Part shown: one piece after another, positions 8,390 through 17,454 of the stretch
How the letters are laid out: each line of letters begins with the position of its first letter
Position numbering within the stretch: the first letter of the stretch is position 1
Assembly (NCBI GenBank): GCA_012718855.1
Contig: JAAYBS010000059.1
Coordinates: 1 to 39,588 of the forward strand
DNA: 39,588 nucleotides
Reading direction: 5' to 3'
DNA from: Syntrophomonadaceae bacterium
GTDB taxonomy: Bacteria; Bacillota; Syntrophomonadia; Syntrophomonadales; Syntrophomonadaceae
Translations under genes and position numbers: made by a program
Notes under the pieces: model-generated
The model's database searches: none
Told to the model about the DNA's origin: nothing
What the model saw: the letters and a program-made list of their open reading frames with translations, nothing else

Positions 8390-8977
8390 TTATCTCCCCC
8401 AACGGCTATAGGTACGCAGCCAGTAATCGAGGGATACGGCAATAATCATGGCCAGGCTGGTGGCAAATATACATGGCCCTACTATTTCAGTGGGATTGGC
8501 AGAACCGAATGATAAGCGTACTCCGATAATTGTAGCCGGTATTAATGTAATACAGGAAGTATTAAGGGCCAGAAAGGTACACATAGCCGTGGATGCCTGC
8601 TCGGGATCAGGATTTAATTGCTGCAATTCCTGCATGGCTTTCATTCCAAATGGAGTAGCGGCATTGCCTAGCCCCAGCATATTAGCACTTAAGTTAAGAA
8701 TAATTGCTCCCATAGCCGGATGCCGGGGTGGGACTGTGGGGAATAACCTTACCATCAGGGGTCTCATAACCCAGGCAATTACTCTTATCAATCCGCCTTT
8801 TTCGGCAATTTTCATAATGCCCAGCCATAAGGCCATAACCCCAATCAAATCAAAACAGACTGCAACTGCTCCCTGAGCAGCATCCAAGGCTGCCGAGGTA
8901 ACTACCTCAATATTACCGTTCAGAGCAGCTACAATTATTCCCATAGCCAGCAGCAACAGCCAGATTACATTAAGCAT
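8390..8977 (-). CDS. spmA: Spore maturation protein A
   Basis: The 195-residue multi-pass membrane protein belongs to the same Gate-domain family as SpmB and acts with it in spore core dehydration. Recognisable stretches are MALWLGIMKIAEKGGLI, GAIILNLSANMLGLGNAATP (with the conserved LGLGNAATPFG) and FLALNTSCITLIPATIIG. The N-terminus is a hydrophobic helix. It is first in a two-gene operon, ending just before spmB. A terminator in the upstream gap (9030-9060) separates it from ytfJ, so spmAB has its own promoter, which I could not assign. Confidence 0.95.
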   Translation of the reverse strand: MLNVIWLLLLAMGIIVAALNGNIEVVTSAALDAAQGAVAVCFDLIGVMALWLGIMKIAEKGGLIRVIAWVMRPLMVRLFPTVPPRHPAMGAIILNLSANMLGLGNAATPFGMKAMQELQQLNPDPEQASTAMCTFLALNTSCITLIPATIIGVRLSFGSANPTEIVGPCIFATSLAMIIAVSLDYWLRTYSRWGR

Positions 8978-9029
8978 TTGAATAATTCCCTCCTACCCCT
9001 GCCTTTTAGAAGGGTATGAGAATTAATGC

Positions 9030-9060
9030 AAAAATAGAACAGCCCCTGTTTCCAGGGGCT
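9030..9060 (-). terminator. Rho-independent terminator after ytfJ
   Basis: On the minus strand AGCCCCTG and CAGGGGCT form a perfect 8-bp stem with a GAAA tetraloop, followed by GTTCTATTTTT. It ends the long lysA-to-ytfJ gene run. Confidence 0.88.
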
Positions 9061-9108
9061 TATAGCCGTTAATTTTCAAAGGATTATTCAGTTTTTAATT
9101 CAAATATT

Positions 9109-9537
9109 TTAATAAATCGTATCATCCAGATCGCCATCACCTTTGTTGCGGCGCAAGATACCTTCCAGTTTATCCATAAACTGCGGAGCAATATCTACCA
9201 TTCTCTCGGCCAGATGATTCCCTGCGGTAGATATCAACCGTACATCATTCATGCGTACCACCAAAAACCCGATAGGTTTTACTGATACTCCCGCACCACT
9301 CCCCCCCGCAAAGGGCAATGTATCATTTTTTGATTGGGGAGATAAATCATATTCTCCTCCGCCAGCCGCAAAACCACAGGCAACCTGGGAAATAGGAATA
9401 ATTACTGAGCCATCATTTGTTTCAACCGCATCCCCTACAACTGTATTTACATCAACCATTTCCTTAATACTCTGCATGGCAGTTTTCATAAGACTCTCTA
9501 TAGGATGACCTGTTCCATTTCCGGATTGAGTTTCCAT
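9109..9537 (-). CDS. ytfJ: Sporulation protein YtfJ (GerW family)
   Basis: The 142-residue protein has the family core HPIESLMKTAMQSIKEMVDV, the stretch DGSVIIPISQVACGFAAGGG, and a C-terminal part with VSVKPIGFLVV. In Bacillus subtilis YtfJ/GerW is a spore protein needed for germination with some germinants. The ATG at 9537 has AGGGGG seven bases upstream, and HPIE begins at residue 12, as in homologues, so the start is well supported. As a result the first 74 bases overlap the end of the upstream DUF2953 gene in another frame. The ytfI-like/ytfJ order is also found in Bacillus. Confidence 0.93.
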   Translation of the reverse strand: METQSGNGTGHPIESLMKTAMQSIKEMVDVNTVVGDAVETNDGSVIIPISQVACGFAAGGGEYDLSPQSKNDTLPFAGGSGAGVSVKPIGFLVVRMNDVRLISTAGNHLAERMVDIAPQFMDKLEGILRRNKGDGDLDDTIY

Positions 9538-10132
9538 TATAATACCCCCTGACTATCCAAACCAGCATTAAATATGCTATAGCTATAATATGTACCAATC
9601 GAATTTTGAATATACCTGTTATCTCACTTTTCAATCGTGGGTTAATGAAATTAAAATCCGGTTCAACCTTCAGATTTAATTGCTTCATTTTAATCCAATT
9701 ATTAAGCAAACCAACAGCAATTCCTTTAATTGACCAGATGGCCCCGGTTAATAGTCCGGTAAACATAGCATCACCAGTACTGCAACAGCTTTTCCAATCC
9801 AGACGTTGCAAAATCAGATAATGGCTGATATGCTTTAATAATTTTCTTAGATCTCTTTCGTCACCATGGGTTGCCCCACGGTGTATAATGCTGCGTATAA
9901 GCGGAGTAGATCTGGTTTTAAGCCAGTTATTAAATTCCGGCCAATCAGAAAACTCTTTTTTAGTTATCCATAGTTTGCGTTTTCCTGCGGAAAATGGAGA
10001 TATGATAAAGATTTCAAGGTGAGGGTAAGCTCCCGGCCAGTCAACTTTAAAAATAAAATGTATTTTTATCTTCAGCATCCATAATAGCAAGGATACCAGT
10101 AATATAACTAATAAAATAAGGTGCCCTGACAT
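9464..10132 (-). CDS. DUF2953 membrane-anchored protein (YtfI-like)
   Basis: The 222-residue protein has an N-terminal membrane helix (residues ~4-20, LILLVILLVSLLLW), a basic soluble middle part, a hydrophobic stretch at ~125-145, a DUF2953-like segment FINPRLKSEITGIFKIRL, and a second helix near 183-197. It is directly upstream of ytfJ, as ytfI is in Bacillus, which is the main basis for the family call. The ATG has AGGAG eight bases upstream. Its last 25 codons overlap ytfJ, and this tail is hydrophilic and unlike the rest. The function is unknown; a role in sporulation is inferred from its neighbour. Confidence 0.8.
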   Translation of the reverse strand: MSGHLILLVILLVSLLLWMLKIKIHFIFKVDWPGAYPHLEIFIISPFSAGKRKLWITKKEFSDWPEFNNWLKTRSTPLIRSIIHRGATHGDERDLRKLLKHISHYLILQRLDWKSCCSTGDAMFTGLLTGAIWSIKGIAVGLLNNWIKMKQLNLKVEPDFNFINPRLKSEITGIFKIRLVHIIAIAYLMLVWIVRGYYNGNSIRKWNRSSYRESYENCHAEY

Positions 10133-10195
10133 GGTACAATCTCCTGTTTTGGTTATTGTTCCCAGACAGTTCGCCGTCTATGCAAATTTTCAAAT

Positions 10196-10747
10196 TTATC
10201 GTGACTGAGCAATGCTGTTTTCAATAATATCAATTACTTTAGCCATTTCATCTTCAACACTTATATTAGTTCGGCCCAATTGAAAAGTCGGACAATGCAG
10301 GTTGTAATCCAGAATTTTTTTACTGATCTTATTCAGAGTGATACGACTTTCATAGTAAAAATGCTTTTTCTTATTATTATATCGGGCAATAACATCATCA
10401 TTATGCTTCTCCCGCCAGATTACCTGGGTATAACGGCGGAAATAATCCACCTCCTGCCAGAACTTTTCCAGGTCGGCATCAATATCTTTTCCTAATTCAA
10501 TCCAATGAGGAGCAAAATTATTATCTTTTAATATTTTAAAAACCATGCGTAGTTCAGGCGGTTCATAGGGATTTTCCTGCAGATTTAAAGGTTTCCCGGC
10601 TCCGGGCAAGTTATTGAATTTACCTTCTTCCTGGGCTTTGAGAATCTGGTTTTCCACCAAATCTTCCGTACTGCTCATATATTGAGCAAGTTTACGGGCT
10701 TTTTGGGCTTTGGTCTTTATTTGTTCCTCAATCGACTTTTCAGACAC
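10196..10747 (-). CDS. DnaJC28-type conserved domain protein (DUF1992)
   Basis: The 183-residue protein holds the DUF1992 signature at residues ~30-75: LVENQILKAQEEGKFNNLPG, AGKPLNL, and then PELRMVFKILKDN. This domain is named after the human DnaJ homolog subfamily C member 28, but no J domain is present here. The molecular role of bacterial members is not established. The protein is soluble and rich in charged residues, and its C-terminal part (Tyr/Arg/Lys rich) is probably helical. The GTG start lies directly after scpB, using AGGAGG located in the scpB 3' end, so the two are translationally close. Confidence 0.82.
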   Translation of the reverse strand: MSEKSIEEQIKTKAQKARKLAQYMSSTEDLVENQILKAQEEGKFNNLPGAGKPLNLQENPYEPPELRMVFKILKDNNFAPHWIELGKDIDADLEKFWQEVDYFRRYTQVIWREKHNDDVIARYNNKKKHFYYESRITLNKISKKILDYNLHCPTFQLGRTNISVEDEMAKVIDIIENSIAQSR

Positions 10748-10749
10748 CC

Positions 10750-11262
10750 TTATTCCTCCTCCAAACCCGGCAATTCCTGCAAACTTGCCAGACCAAAAGC
10801 ACGCAAAAATTCTTCACCTGTTCCATACAGTATTGGTTTTCCAACTACCGGTTTGATGCCCACCTCTTCTATAAGACCTCGTTCCAGCAAACCTGAAATA
10901 GTCTTGTCCCCTTTTACGCCTCTAATGCTTTCAATTTCTGCCCTGGTTATCGGTTGACGGTAAGCAATCAAGGCTAGAGTTTCCAGGGCAGCAGAAGACA
11001 ATCTGCGCTTAACCGGGCGAATCATTCGAGATAGTATATCTGAGTAATCAGGTTTTGAACATAGTGTATAATAACCATCCTCAAGAATAATCTGAATACC
11101 ACGATTAGCCTCACGATACTCAACCATCATTTCTCTTAATATCGGCTTTAGTTCCAGTAATGGTACATCAAGTATTTCCACCAGTTCATCAGCACTTACC
11201 CGTTCAGCACGAGCAAATAGAATGGCTTCTACTGCACCCTTTATTTCCTCACGCATAATCAT
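10750..11262 (-). CDS. scpB: Segregation and condensation protein B
   Basis: ScpB is the winged-helix (kite) subunit of the Smc-ScpA-ScpB condensin that organises and segregates the chromosome. The 170-residue protein has the family stretches GAVEAILFARAERVSADEL, LSSAALETLALIAYRQPIT, and then RAEIESIRGV and GRPKVVGKPILYGT-like KPVVGKPILYGTGEEFLRAF. It has normal length with two winged-helix domains. The ATG at 11262 overlaps the scpA stop region by 14 bases, typical of translational coupling between the two subunits. GGTGG lies nine bases upstream. An alternative ATG is two codons later. Confidence 0.96.
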   Translation of the reverse strand: MIMREEIKGAVEAILFARAERVSADELVEILDVPLLELKPILREMMVEYREANRGIQIILEDGYYTLCSKPDYSDILSRMIRPVKRRLSSAALETLALIAYRQPITRAEIESIRGVKGDKTISGLLERGLIEEVGIKPVVGKPILYGTGEEFLRAFGLASLQELPGLEEE

Positions 11263-11977
11263 GAGATAATTCCACCCGTAAATATATTTTTATATCCTCA
11301 TTATTATCTTCCTGTATGGCAGTAACCTTTTGCAGGCGAATCAGTTCCAATAAAGCCAGAAATAAAGCCAGGGCCTCCCGTCGTCTTGAAATGCCCTCAA
11401 ATAATTGCTGCATCCAGATTTCCCGGGCAGGATTATTTAAAGCCAGCATTATTTGCTGCATTTTCTCCTGTATACTGATATCTTCATCAGGAATTTGATA
11501 TAGTTCGTCAGCTTCCGGCATACGACGCAATATTGCCCGATATGCTCTTAATAAACTTACACTGTTGGTAAGTAATTGTTCTTCTATAACCAGGTCTTCT
11601 GATGCTTGGCGAAAAAATACCCGGGGCAAAAGTCCATTTTCCAGTTCAAGCAACCACTGTGCCGCCGTCTTGTATTTTTTATATTCTATTAGTTTTTGCA
11701 TTAGATCAATCCGTGGATCTTCCTCTTCTTCTCCTTCAGACATTATCGCTCGCGGCAATAATAATTTGGATTTCAAATTCAGCAGATAGGAAGCCATTAG
11801 TAAAAAATCACCCATGCGTTCCAGATCATAGTCTCCGGTAACCGACAGGTAGTGCATATATTGTTCGGTAATAACCGCCACCGGAATATCATCCAATTCC
11901 ACTTCATTTTTTTCTATCAGATACAATAATAAATCCAGTGGTCCATGAAAAGCTTCCAGATCAACTAAATAAGCCAC
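11249..11977 (-). CDS. scpA: Segregation and condensation protein A
   Basis: ScpA is the kleisin that bridges the Smc heads and binds ScpB. The 242-residue protein opens with LEAFHGPLDLLLYLIEKNEV, the conserved kleisin N-terminus that contacts the Smc neck, followed by IAVITEQY-like VAVITEQYMHYL, a Glu-rich linker (residues ~85-95), and a C-terminal winged helix with FLALLELIRLQKVTAIQ. The GTG start has GGGAGG at seven bases. It follows the site-2 protease gene by 12 bases, and this protease-scpA-scpB order is common in Firmicutes. Confidence 0.96.
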   Translation of the reverse strand: MAYLVDLEAFHGPLDLLLYLIEKNEVELDDIPVAVITEQYMHYLSVTGDYDLERMGDFLLMASYLLNLKSKLLLPRAIMSEGEEEEDPRIDLMQKLIEYKKYKTAAQWLLELENGLLPRVFFRQASEDLVIEEQLLTNSVSLLRAYRAILRRMPEADELYQIPDEDISIQEKMQQIMLALNNPAREIWMQQLFEGISRRREALALFLALLELIRLQKVTAIQEDNNEDIKIYLRVELSHDYA

Positions 11978-11989
11978 GGTTGATCCTCC

Positions 11990-12610
11990 CTAAAAAACTA
12001 TTGCACTAAGTAATCCATAAAGTATCTGCACCAACGGAGTTAGAATTACCGATATGGCACCGCTGACTATCAACAATAACAGGATTAACATACTGTATCT
12101 TTCCAGGGAATACATAAAGTTTGCTCCTTCATCCGGAAGTAAACCGGCCAGAATCTTGGAACCGTCCAGAGGTGGTACCGGAATCATATTAAAAGCAGCC
12201 AGAATGAGATTTATCCAAACCAAAGGGCCCAGTAATTGAAGGGTATAATATGCCCACTGGGCTTGCTGGTATGGAGATAAATATTTGATTAAAATCATTC
12301 CCGCCAGTGCCAACAAGATATTGGTAACCGGTCCAGCCAGGGATACCAGCATCATACCCCGCTTAACCCCAACATTTCTGAAATTTGCCGGATTGACCAT
12401 AACCGGTTTAGCCCAACCAAAATGAAATATCATCAGCATGGCAAAGCCTATCCAGTCAATGTGAGCCAGCGGATTTAAGGTAAGACGGCCCTGATAGTAG
12501 GGAGTATCATCACCTAAATAATCAGCCACTTTACCATGAGCAAACTCATGAAAAGTCAAGCCAATTATTATACCCGGCAACCAAATAAACATTTCATATA
12601 TACTAGGCAT
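11990..12610 (-). CDS. Site-2 protease family (M50) intramembrane metalloprotease
   Basis: This polytopic membrane protein has the zinc motif HEFAH (in IIGLTFHEFAHGKVADYL) in its first membrane helix and the third ligand in NMIPVPPLDGSKILAG near residue 140. That arrangement is the M50B, minimal YwhC/Rv-type site-2 protease. I placed the start at the ATG at 12610, which follows AGGAGG by 12 bases; the in-frame TTG at 12631 would put that ribosome binding site inside the gene. The ATG overlaps the stop of the tRNA nucleotidyltransferase fusion gene by eight bases, so the two are coupled. It is a short member without a PDZ domain. The substrate is unknown. Confidence 0.92.
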   Translation of the reverse strand: MPSIYEMFIWLPGIIIGLTFHEFAHGKVADYLGDDTPYYQGRLTLNPLAHIDWIGFAMLMIFHFGWAKPVMVNPANFRNVGVKRGMMLVSLAGPVTNILLALAGMILIKYLSPYQQAQWAYYTLQLLGPLVWINLILAAFNMIPVPPLDGSKILAGLLPDEGANFMYSLERYSMLILLLLIVSGAISVILTPLVQILYGLLSAIVF

Positions 12611-15239
12611 TAATAAATTTATCCTCCTCAATCCACTGAGCCACCATCAGCAGCTCTTCTTGTTTGCTTAATATAAGTCCATTCATTTTTTGTCGGTAAA
12701 GTTCAGATAGAATACTACTGTACAATGGTCCGGGCTTTAAACCCATAGCCTTCAAATCATGTCCATTGATTTCCACTTTTACCTTGTCTTTGGCCTCCAA
12801 ATAATGCACCAGTGTCTCCCAGGTATTTTCATTATGCGCGGTTAACAATAAATAAACCAGCGATTCAGCAGAAAAAGCAGCAATCATTTCATGAATATCT
12901 GCCGGTGATGATTTGCCATGTACTTCAATAGCCCGAATAATATCACCCGTCTTACGAGAATTCCTAATACTGTTACTGGCATATTGATCCAAATAATAGC
13001 GGCTTATTACTTCTTCAATCTGTTCATCAGATAATTGGGCCAAAATAACCATAATATAAACCAACCAGGCTCTAAATTCGTTGTTATATTCTCTTTCTTG
13101 CCACCAGGCTATAACTACTGGTATGCGTCTTAAAGTAGTACGACTAATTTGTTGCAGGTCTACTTCGGGCAGAATATATTTCCATACGCCTATTTCTCTC
13201 ATTCGGTACAGTGATGCCACCGGGTCTTTCTCATTTAAAATTAAAATTAATTCCTGAAGTATGCGTTTATGAGATAGCTTACCCAACATATTACGGTCAA
13301 TAGCATCTTTGGCAAATCTCAATGTATCAGGCTCAATAGTAAAGCGATAACGCTGTTCAAAACGGATAGCTCTTAAAACACGGGTAGGATCCTCAACAAA
13401 ACTCAAATTATACAATACACGTATAAAACCATTTTCAATATCCTTACGCCCACCAAAATAATCGATTAAATTCCCAAACGAATCCGGATTAAGGCAAATG
13501 GCCAAAGTATTAATGGTAAAATCTCTTCGGTACATATCTTCACGAATAGATGATTTTTCTACGGTCGGCAAGGCTGCCGGAAACTCATAATACTCCGTGC
13601 GAGCGGTAGCCACATCTATTTTAAAGCCATCCGGCAACACCACTACTCCAGTTTTAAAACGGGGATGAATTCGTTCCTTTCCGCCCAGTTTTTGAGCCAA
13701 AGAACGTGCAATAGACTCTCCATCTCCCTCAACTACCAAATCAACATCAAAATTGGGTACGCGGATAAATAAATCTCTTACAAAGCCTCCTACACAATAT
13801 ACTGTGCTCTCATGTTCCTCGGCTATTTCACCGGCAATTTTCAAAACAGTCAATATCCGAGAAGGCAAGCGGTCGTGCATTAGCTCCCAACAGTTCTCTT
13901 TTTCTGACTCGCTGCCCGTGCCCGAATATAAAACTTCATGATCTTCAGGATAATCTTCCCCATGCAGGGTACGCAAAATATCGGTACGAGATACAATCCC
14001 CACTAGTTTTCCATTTTCTACTACCGGAAGTCTCCCAATATCGTGTTCAACCATTAATCGCTGAATCTCATTAACTGGCGTTTCAGGCTCAACGGATAAA
14101 ATTGCGGTGGTCATAAATCCTTTTACCGGTGCATGCCCCAAATCATGAATACGGGCTTTATCAACATCGCGACGAGATATTACACCTACCATTTGATCAT
14201 TTTCCACTACCGGCATACCGGTATGTCCATAGCGGAGCATTATTTTACCGGCTTCTTCCATGCTATGCGACATGGGTATGGTTTTAACCGGCGTAGACAT
14301 TATATCTTTAGCCAGCATACCGGGAGTACAATTATCCCCCAGTCCGGCAGTAATAATCCCTATTATTTCTTCTACTCCCTGAGCTTTTACAACCGCCGAA
14401 GCTGCCTTGTCATGACCTCTTCCTCCTAAAGGCCTTAAAATATCATTAACCTTAATATTACCGGTACGGCTACGACTTACTACATGAATCCTGCCTTCCA
14501 TTCGTGCTAAAACGAAAATCACATCACTGTTTTCCATTTCAAACAACCGATGGGTTACAATATCCAGGCCGGGAATAAACTCCTCACCATCATCAACTGC
14601 TATTACTACATCTATATTATTAATTCGGTAATGACGGGCTGTATTAAGCAGTTGCTGCAGTAATTGGCGCTGTTCACCTGAAAAAGGCTGATCCATAAAA
14701 TTAGCTACTACAGAAAGGTTGGCTCCCCACTCCAACAAATTGGATACTGCCCTTAAATCCCGGGGGGTAGTGTAAGGAAAAAGTAAGCTACCGGTATCTT
14801 CATATATTCCCAGAGCTAAAATGGTCGCTTCAAAGGAACTAACCGTAAGGCCCTGGTCCAATATTTTTTCAACCAATATAGTAGTCGCAGCCCCCGTATT
14901 ATGTATTTCGGTTATGGGACCACGTAAATCATCAGGTGATACCGGATGATGATCATAAATATAGAACTCCATATCTGATTGCGCAGCAGTTGATTTCAAA
15001 TGTCCCAAACGATTAATATTGGCTGTATCTACCAATATCATGCGTTTAACCCTCGATAAATCAATTTCACGAGGGCTCTTTATAATCAGAGAGTCTTTAT
15101 ATAAAGCTAAAAATTGCCTGACATTCTTGGATAAGGTTCCCGAAAAAACTTTTACGGCACCAGGATAAAGTTTACCTGCTGCCACCATAGAAGCCAAGCC
15201 GTCAAAATCGAGGGCATTATGCGATGTAATAATATCCAA
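12603..15239 (-). CDS. DHH phosphoesterase - CBS - tRNA nucleotidyltransferase/poly(A) polymerase fusion
   Basis: This 878-residue protein joins three modules. Residues 1-300 form a DHH/DHHA1 phosphoesterase like NrnA: HNALDFDGLAS (7-17), LVDTANINRLG (69-79), DHHP (96-99) and GGRGHDKAAS (272-281). Residues ~308-428 are two CBS domains, adenosine-nucleotide sensors. Residues ~460-878 are a class II tRNA nucleotidyltransferase: VGGFVRD (483-489), catalytic DVD (498-500), RRDFTINTLA (571-580) and EDPTRVLRAIRFEQRY. It may add CCA or only part of it, or act as a poly(A) polymerase; this architecture occurs in organisms that split CC- and A-addition. The 3' end overlaps the protease gene by eight bases. 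Confidence 0.93.
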   Translation of the reverse strand: MDIITSHNALDFDGLASMVAAGKLYPGAVKVFSGTLSKNVRQFLALYKDSLIIKSPREIDLSRVKRMILVDTANINRLGHLKSTAAQSDMEFYIYDHHPVSPDDLRGPITEIHNTGAATTILVEKILDQGLTVSSFEATILALGIYEDTGSLLFPYTTPRDLRAVSNLLEWGANLSVVANFMDQPFSGEQRQLLQQLLNTARHYRINNIDVVIAVDDGEEFIPGLDIVTHRLFEMENSDVIFVLARMEGRIHVVSRSRTGNIKVNDILRPLGGRGHDKAASAVVKAQGVEEIIGIITAGLGDNCTPGMLAKDIMSTPVKTIPMSHSMEEAGKIMLRYGHTGMPVVENDQMVGVISRRDVDKARIHDLGHAPVKGFMTTAILSVEPETPVNEIQRLMVEHDIGRLPVVENGKLVGIVSRTDILRTLHGEDYPEDHEVLYSGTGSESEKENCWELMHDRLPSRILTVLKIAGEIAEEHESTVYCVGGFVRDLFIRVPNFDVDLVVEGDGESIARSLAQKLGGKERIHPRFKTGVVVLPDGFKIDVATARTEYYEFPAALPTVEKSSIREDMYRRDFTINTLAICLNPDSFGNLIDYFGGRKDIENGFIRVLYNLSFVEDPTRVLRAIRFEQRYRFTIEPDTLRFAKDAIDRNMLGKLSHKRILQELILILNEKDPVASLYRMREIGVWKYILPEVDLQQISRTTLRRIPVVIAWWQEREYNNEFRAWLVYIMVILAQLSDEQIEEVISRYYLDQYASNSIRNSRKTGDIIRAIEVHGKSSPADIHEMIAAFSAESLVYLLLTAHNENTWETLVHYLEAKDKVKVEINGHDLKAMGLKPGPLYSSILSELYRQKMNGLILSKQEELLMVAQWIEEDKFINA

Positions 15240-15342
15240 ATTATTTATCTCCCTATTTTAATGTTGCTCCGGGATAGGGAAAGAGCAATAACTACCTATG
15301 TCATAAAGCATGTTTTGTGCCCATAGAGTATCCCGATACTTT

Positions 15343-15765
15343 TTACTCAATATCAATTATTGACATGGTGCAACGGGATATGCAAATTAACTTTTCAGCT
15401 TCATTATAAATACGAATATCCCACACAATAGTTCTGCGCCCCACATGCACAGGAACACCAACAGCTTTTACAATTCCATCCCGCACGCTACGAATATGAT
15501 TGGCGTTAATCTCCAGTCCCACTGCCCGCTGCCGGGAAGCATCTATATGCAAATAGCTGCCTGAAGAAGCTACTGTTTCGGCAATAACTACTGAAACCCC
15601 TCCATGCATTATGCCAAACGGTTGATGATGAATTGGAGCTACCGGCATCTGTGCTACTACCCTTTCCGGAGTATATTCAATAATCTCGATGCCGAGTGTA
15701 TTCATAACCGTGTTTTCCAGATTAAATCCTGAAGCATCCTGCAAATCAATCTCCCCCATATCCAT
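15343..15765 (-). CDS. PaaI/YuxO-type hotdog-fold thioesterase
   Basis: The 140-residue protein is a single hotdog domain. VVAQMPVAPIHHQPFGIMHG with GGVSVVIAETVASSGS carries the motif in which the His-Gln...Phe-Gly and the glutamate of the long helix form the active site of acyl-CoA thioesterases such as MenI and PaaI. The likely reaction is hydrolysis of an aromatic or short acyl-CoA; the substrate is not evident. Two starts are possible: the ATG at 15765 without a strong ribosome binding site, or a TTG at 15744 six bases after GGGGGAG. It lies 58 bases downstream of lysA. Confidence 0.87.
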   Translation of the reverse strand: MDMGEIDLQDASGFNLENTVMNTLGIEIIEYTPERVVAQMPVAPIHHQPFGIMHGGVSVVIAETVASSGSYLHIDASRQRAVGLEINANHIRSVRDGIVKAVGVPVHVGRRTIVWDIRIYNEAEKLICISRCTMSIIDIE

Positions 15766-15823
15766 ATTGATTATTTATCTTTACATTATATCAGTTTATA
15801 TACTCTTTCATTGCTTATTACAG

Positions 15824-17143
15824 TTACCGGGGTGCTTTCAATCGTTGAGGTATGATGTCATTACTAATCAAATCTGCATAAGTTTCCCGTTTTATAATTA
15901 CATCACTTCTACCATCATTAACCAGTACCATAGCTGGTCTTGGCAAGCGATTATAATTACTGGACATGCTATAGTTATATGCTCCGGTTGCAAATACCAC
16001 TAATAAATCACCCGCCTCAGCTGCAGGTAATTCAATGTCCCAGATTAACATATCTCCGGATTCGCAACATTTACCGGCGATGGATACCACTTCCTGCGGT
16101 GACAGATTAGCTTTGTTGCCCAAAATAGCGCTGTATTTGGCATCATAGAGGGCAGTTCTAATATTATCGGCCATACCTCCGTCTACCGCCAGATATTTTC
16201 TGACATTGGTGACCTCTTTCCAGGAACCAATTGAATAAATGGTGACGCCTGCGGGACCAACTATAGCTCTGCCCGGTTCCACTATTACTCGAGGTATATT
16301 TATATTTGCCTGACGGGCTTTTTCCGCCACAGTACTCATAACTGCATCAGCCCAATCATCTGCATAAGTAGGGTCATCTCCGGCGGAATAGTAAATACCA
16401 AAGCCGCCCCCCATGTCAATTTCATCTAACTGATAACCTAATTTATTATGTATTTCAACCACAAAATCCATCATCAAAGCAGTAGCCTGACGAAATGAAT
16501 CCATCTCAAATACCTGGGAACCAATATGGCAATGCAGCCCTACCAGGTTTATATTAGGACTATTCAGTGCCATCTTTATTCCTTCCATTGCCTGCCCATC
16601 GGGTAAAGTAAAACCAAACTTGGAGTCAATCTGTCCGGTCTGAATAAATTCATGGGTATGAGCCTCCACTCCTGGTGTAATACGCAGCAGAATATCCTGG
16701 GTATAGTTCTTTGCCCGGCATAAATCAGACAGTAAAGAGAGCTCGTAAAAATTATCAACTACTATGCGACCAACGGAATTATCAATTGCCAGTGTAATTT
16801 CATCTATGCTTTTATTATTGCCATGAAAATAAATAAGCTGGGGAGGGAACCCGGCTTCCAGGGCAGTATATAATTCCCCGCCGGAAACCACATCCAGTCC
16901 CAGTCCCTCCTCGTTAACCATACGTATAATAGCCAGAGAAGTCAGTGCCTTACTGGCGTAAAGAACCAGTGAGTTTCCCTGCCGGGCAAACGCGTCTCTA
17001 AAAGCCCGGCAGTTCTGTCGAAAGCCCAGCTCATCAATAACCCATAATGGAGTTCCGTAATCACGGGCTAAATCGACTACATCAATTCCCCCTATTTCCA
17101 AATGCCCTGCCTCATTAAACTGCATGGTTCCAGTTAAATACAT
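15824..17143 (-). CDS. lysA: Diaminopimelate decarboxylase
   Basis: LysA decarboxylates meso-diaminopimelate to lysine, the last step of the pathway, and uses PLP. The 439-residue protein has the PLP lysine in LYASKALTS (K65), HCHIGSQVF, EIDMGGGFGIYY, VEPGRAIVGPAG, and the substrate-binding CCESGDML near residue 357, which supplies the Cys-Glu-Ser-Gly-Asp motif of the dimer-interface active site. The C-terminal beta domain ends with GAYNYSMSSNYNRLPRPAMV. The ATG is preceded by TGGAGG. No lysine riboswitch is recognisable upstream, although a 16-base palindrome lies ~55 bases before the start. Confidence 0.96.
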   Translation of the reverse strand: MYLTGTMQFNEAGHLEIGGIDVVDLARDYGTPLWVIDELGFRQNCRAFRDAFARQGNSLVLYASKALTSLAIIRMVNEEGLGLDVVSGGELYTALEAGFPPQLIYFHGNNKSIDEITLAIDNSVGRIVVDNFYELSLLSDLCRAKNYTQDILLRITPGVEAHTHEFIQTGQIDSKFGFTLPDGQAMEGIKMALNSPNINLVGLHCHIGSQVFEMDSFRQATALMMDFVVEIHNKLGYQLDEIDMGGGFGIYYSAGDDPTYADDWADAVMSTVAEKARQANINIPRVIVEPGRAIVGPAGVTIYSIGSWKEVTNVRKYLAVDGGMADNIRTALYDAKYSAILGNKANLSPQEVVSIAGKCCESGDMLIWDIELPAAEAGDLLVVFATGAYNYSMSSNYNRLPRPAMVLVNDGRSDVIIKRETYADLISNDIIPQRLKAPR

Positions 17144-17199
17144 GCCTTTTGTTTCCTCCAGTCCCGCTAAATTGTGCTCAGTTTAACATTGGTTCTGCA

Positions 17200-17215
17200 G
17201 TAGCGTCAACGCTAC
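17200..17215. repeat. Palindrome upstream of lysA
   Basis: GTAGCGT and ACGCTAC are separated by two bases. It is about 57 bases before the lysA start, in the 5' leader or promoter region, so it could be an operator or a leader hairpin. I see no lysine-riboswitch core around it. Confidence 0.45.
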
Positions 17216-17454
17216 CTTCCGGTATATACATAATACAATCACCTGTTTTTGGTATCTGTAGGTTATTGTCATACTCCGTCAACGCTCACTAATATATTTA
17301 TACAACCTGCCTGGAAATTCAGTGAAGACCCCATGATTGTAAGATACAACCCATTAATGAAAATGGTTGTTATGCATACTTCCTCAACAACAATAATCTG
17401 CATCACCATAGTTAAATTAACACAATTATACATACAATAATAAAATCTGCGAAA

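Noticed and set aside
16576-16758. Minus-strand 60-codon frame within lysA
   Set aside because: Out-of-frame shadow of a well-supported gene.
17144-17300. Lysine riboswitch before lysA
   Set aside because: No L-box core; only a 16-base palindrome.
17249-17440. 63-codon plus-strand reading frame
   Set aside because: TTG start without ribosome binding site, no recognisable product.
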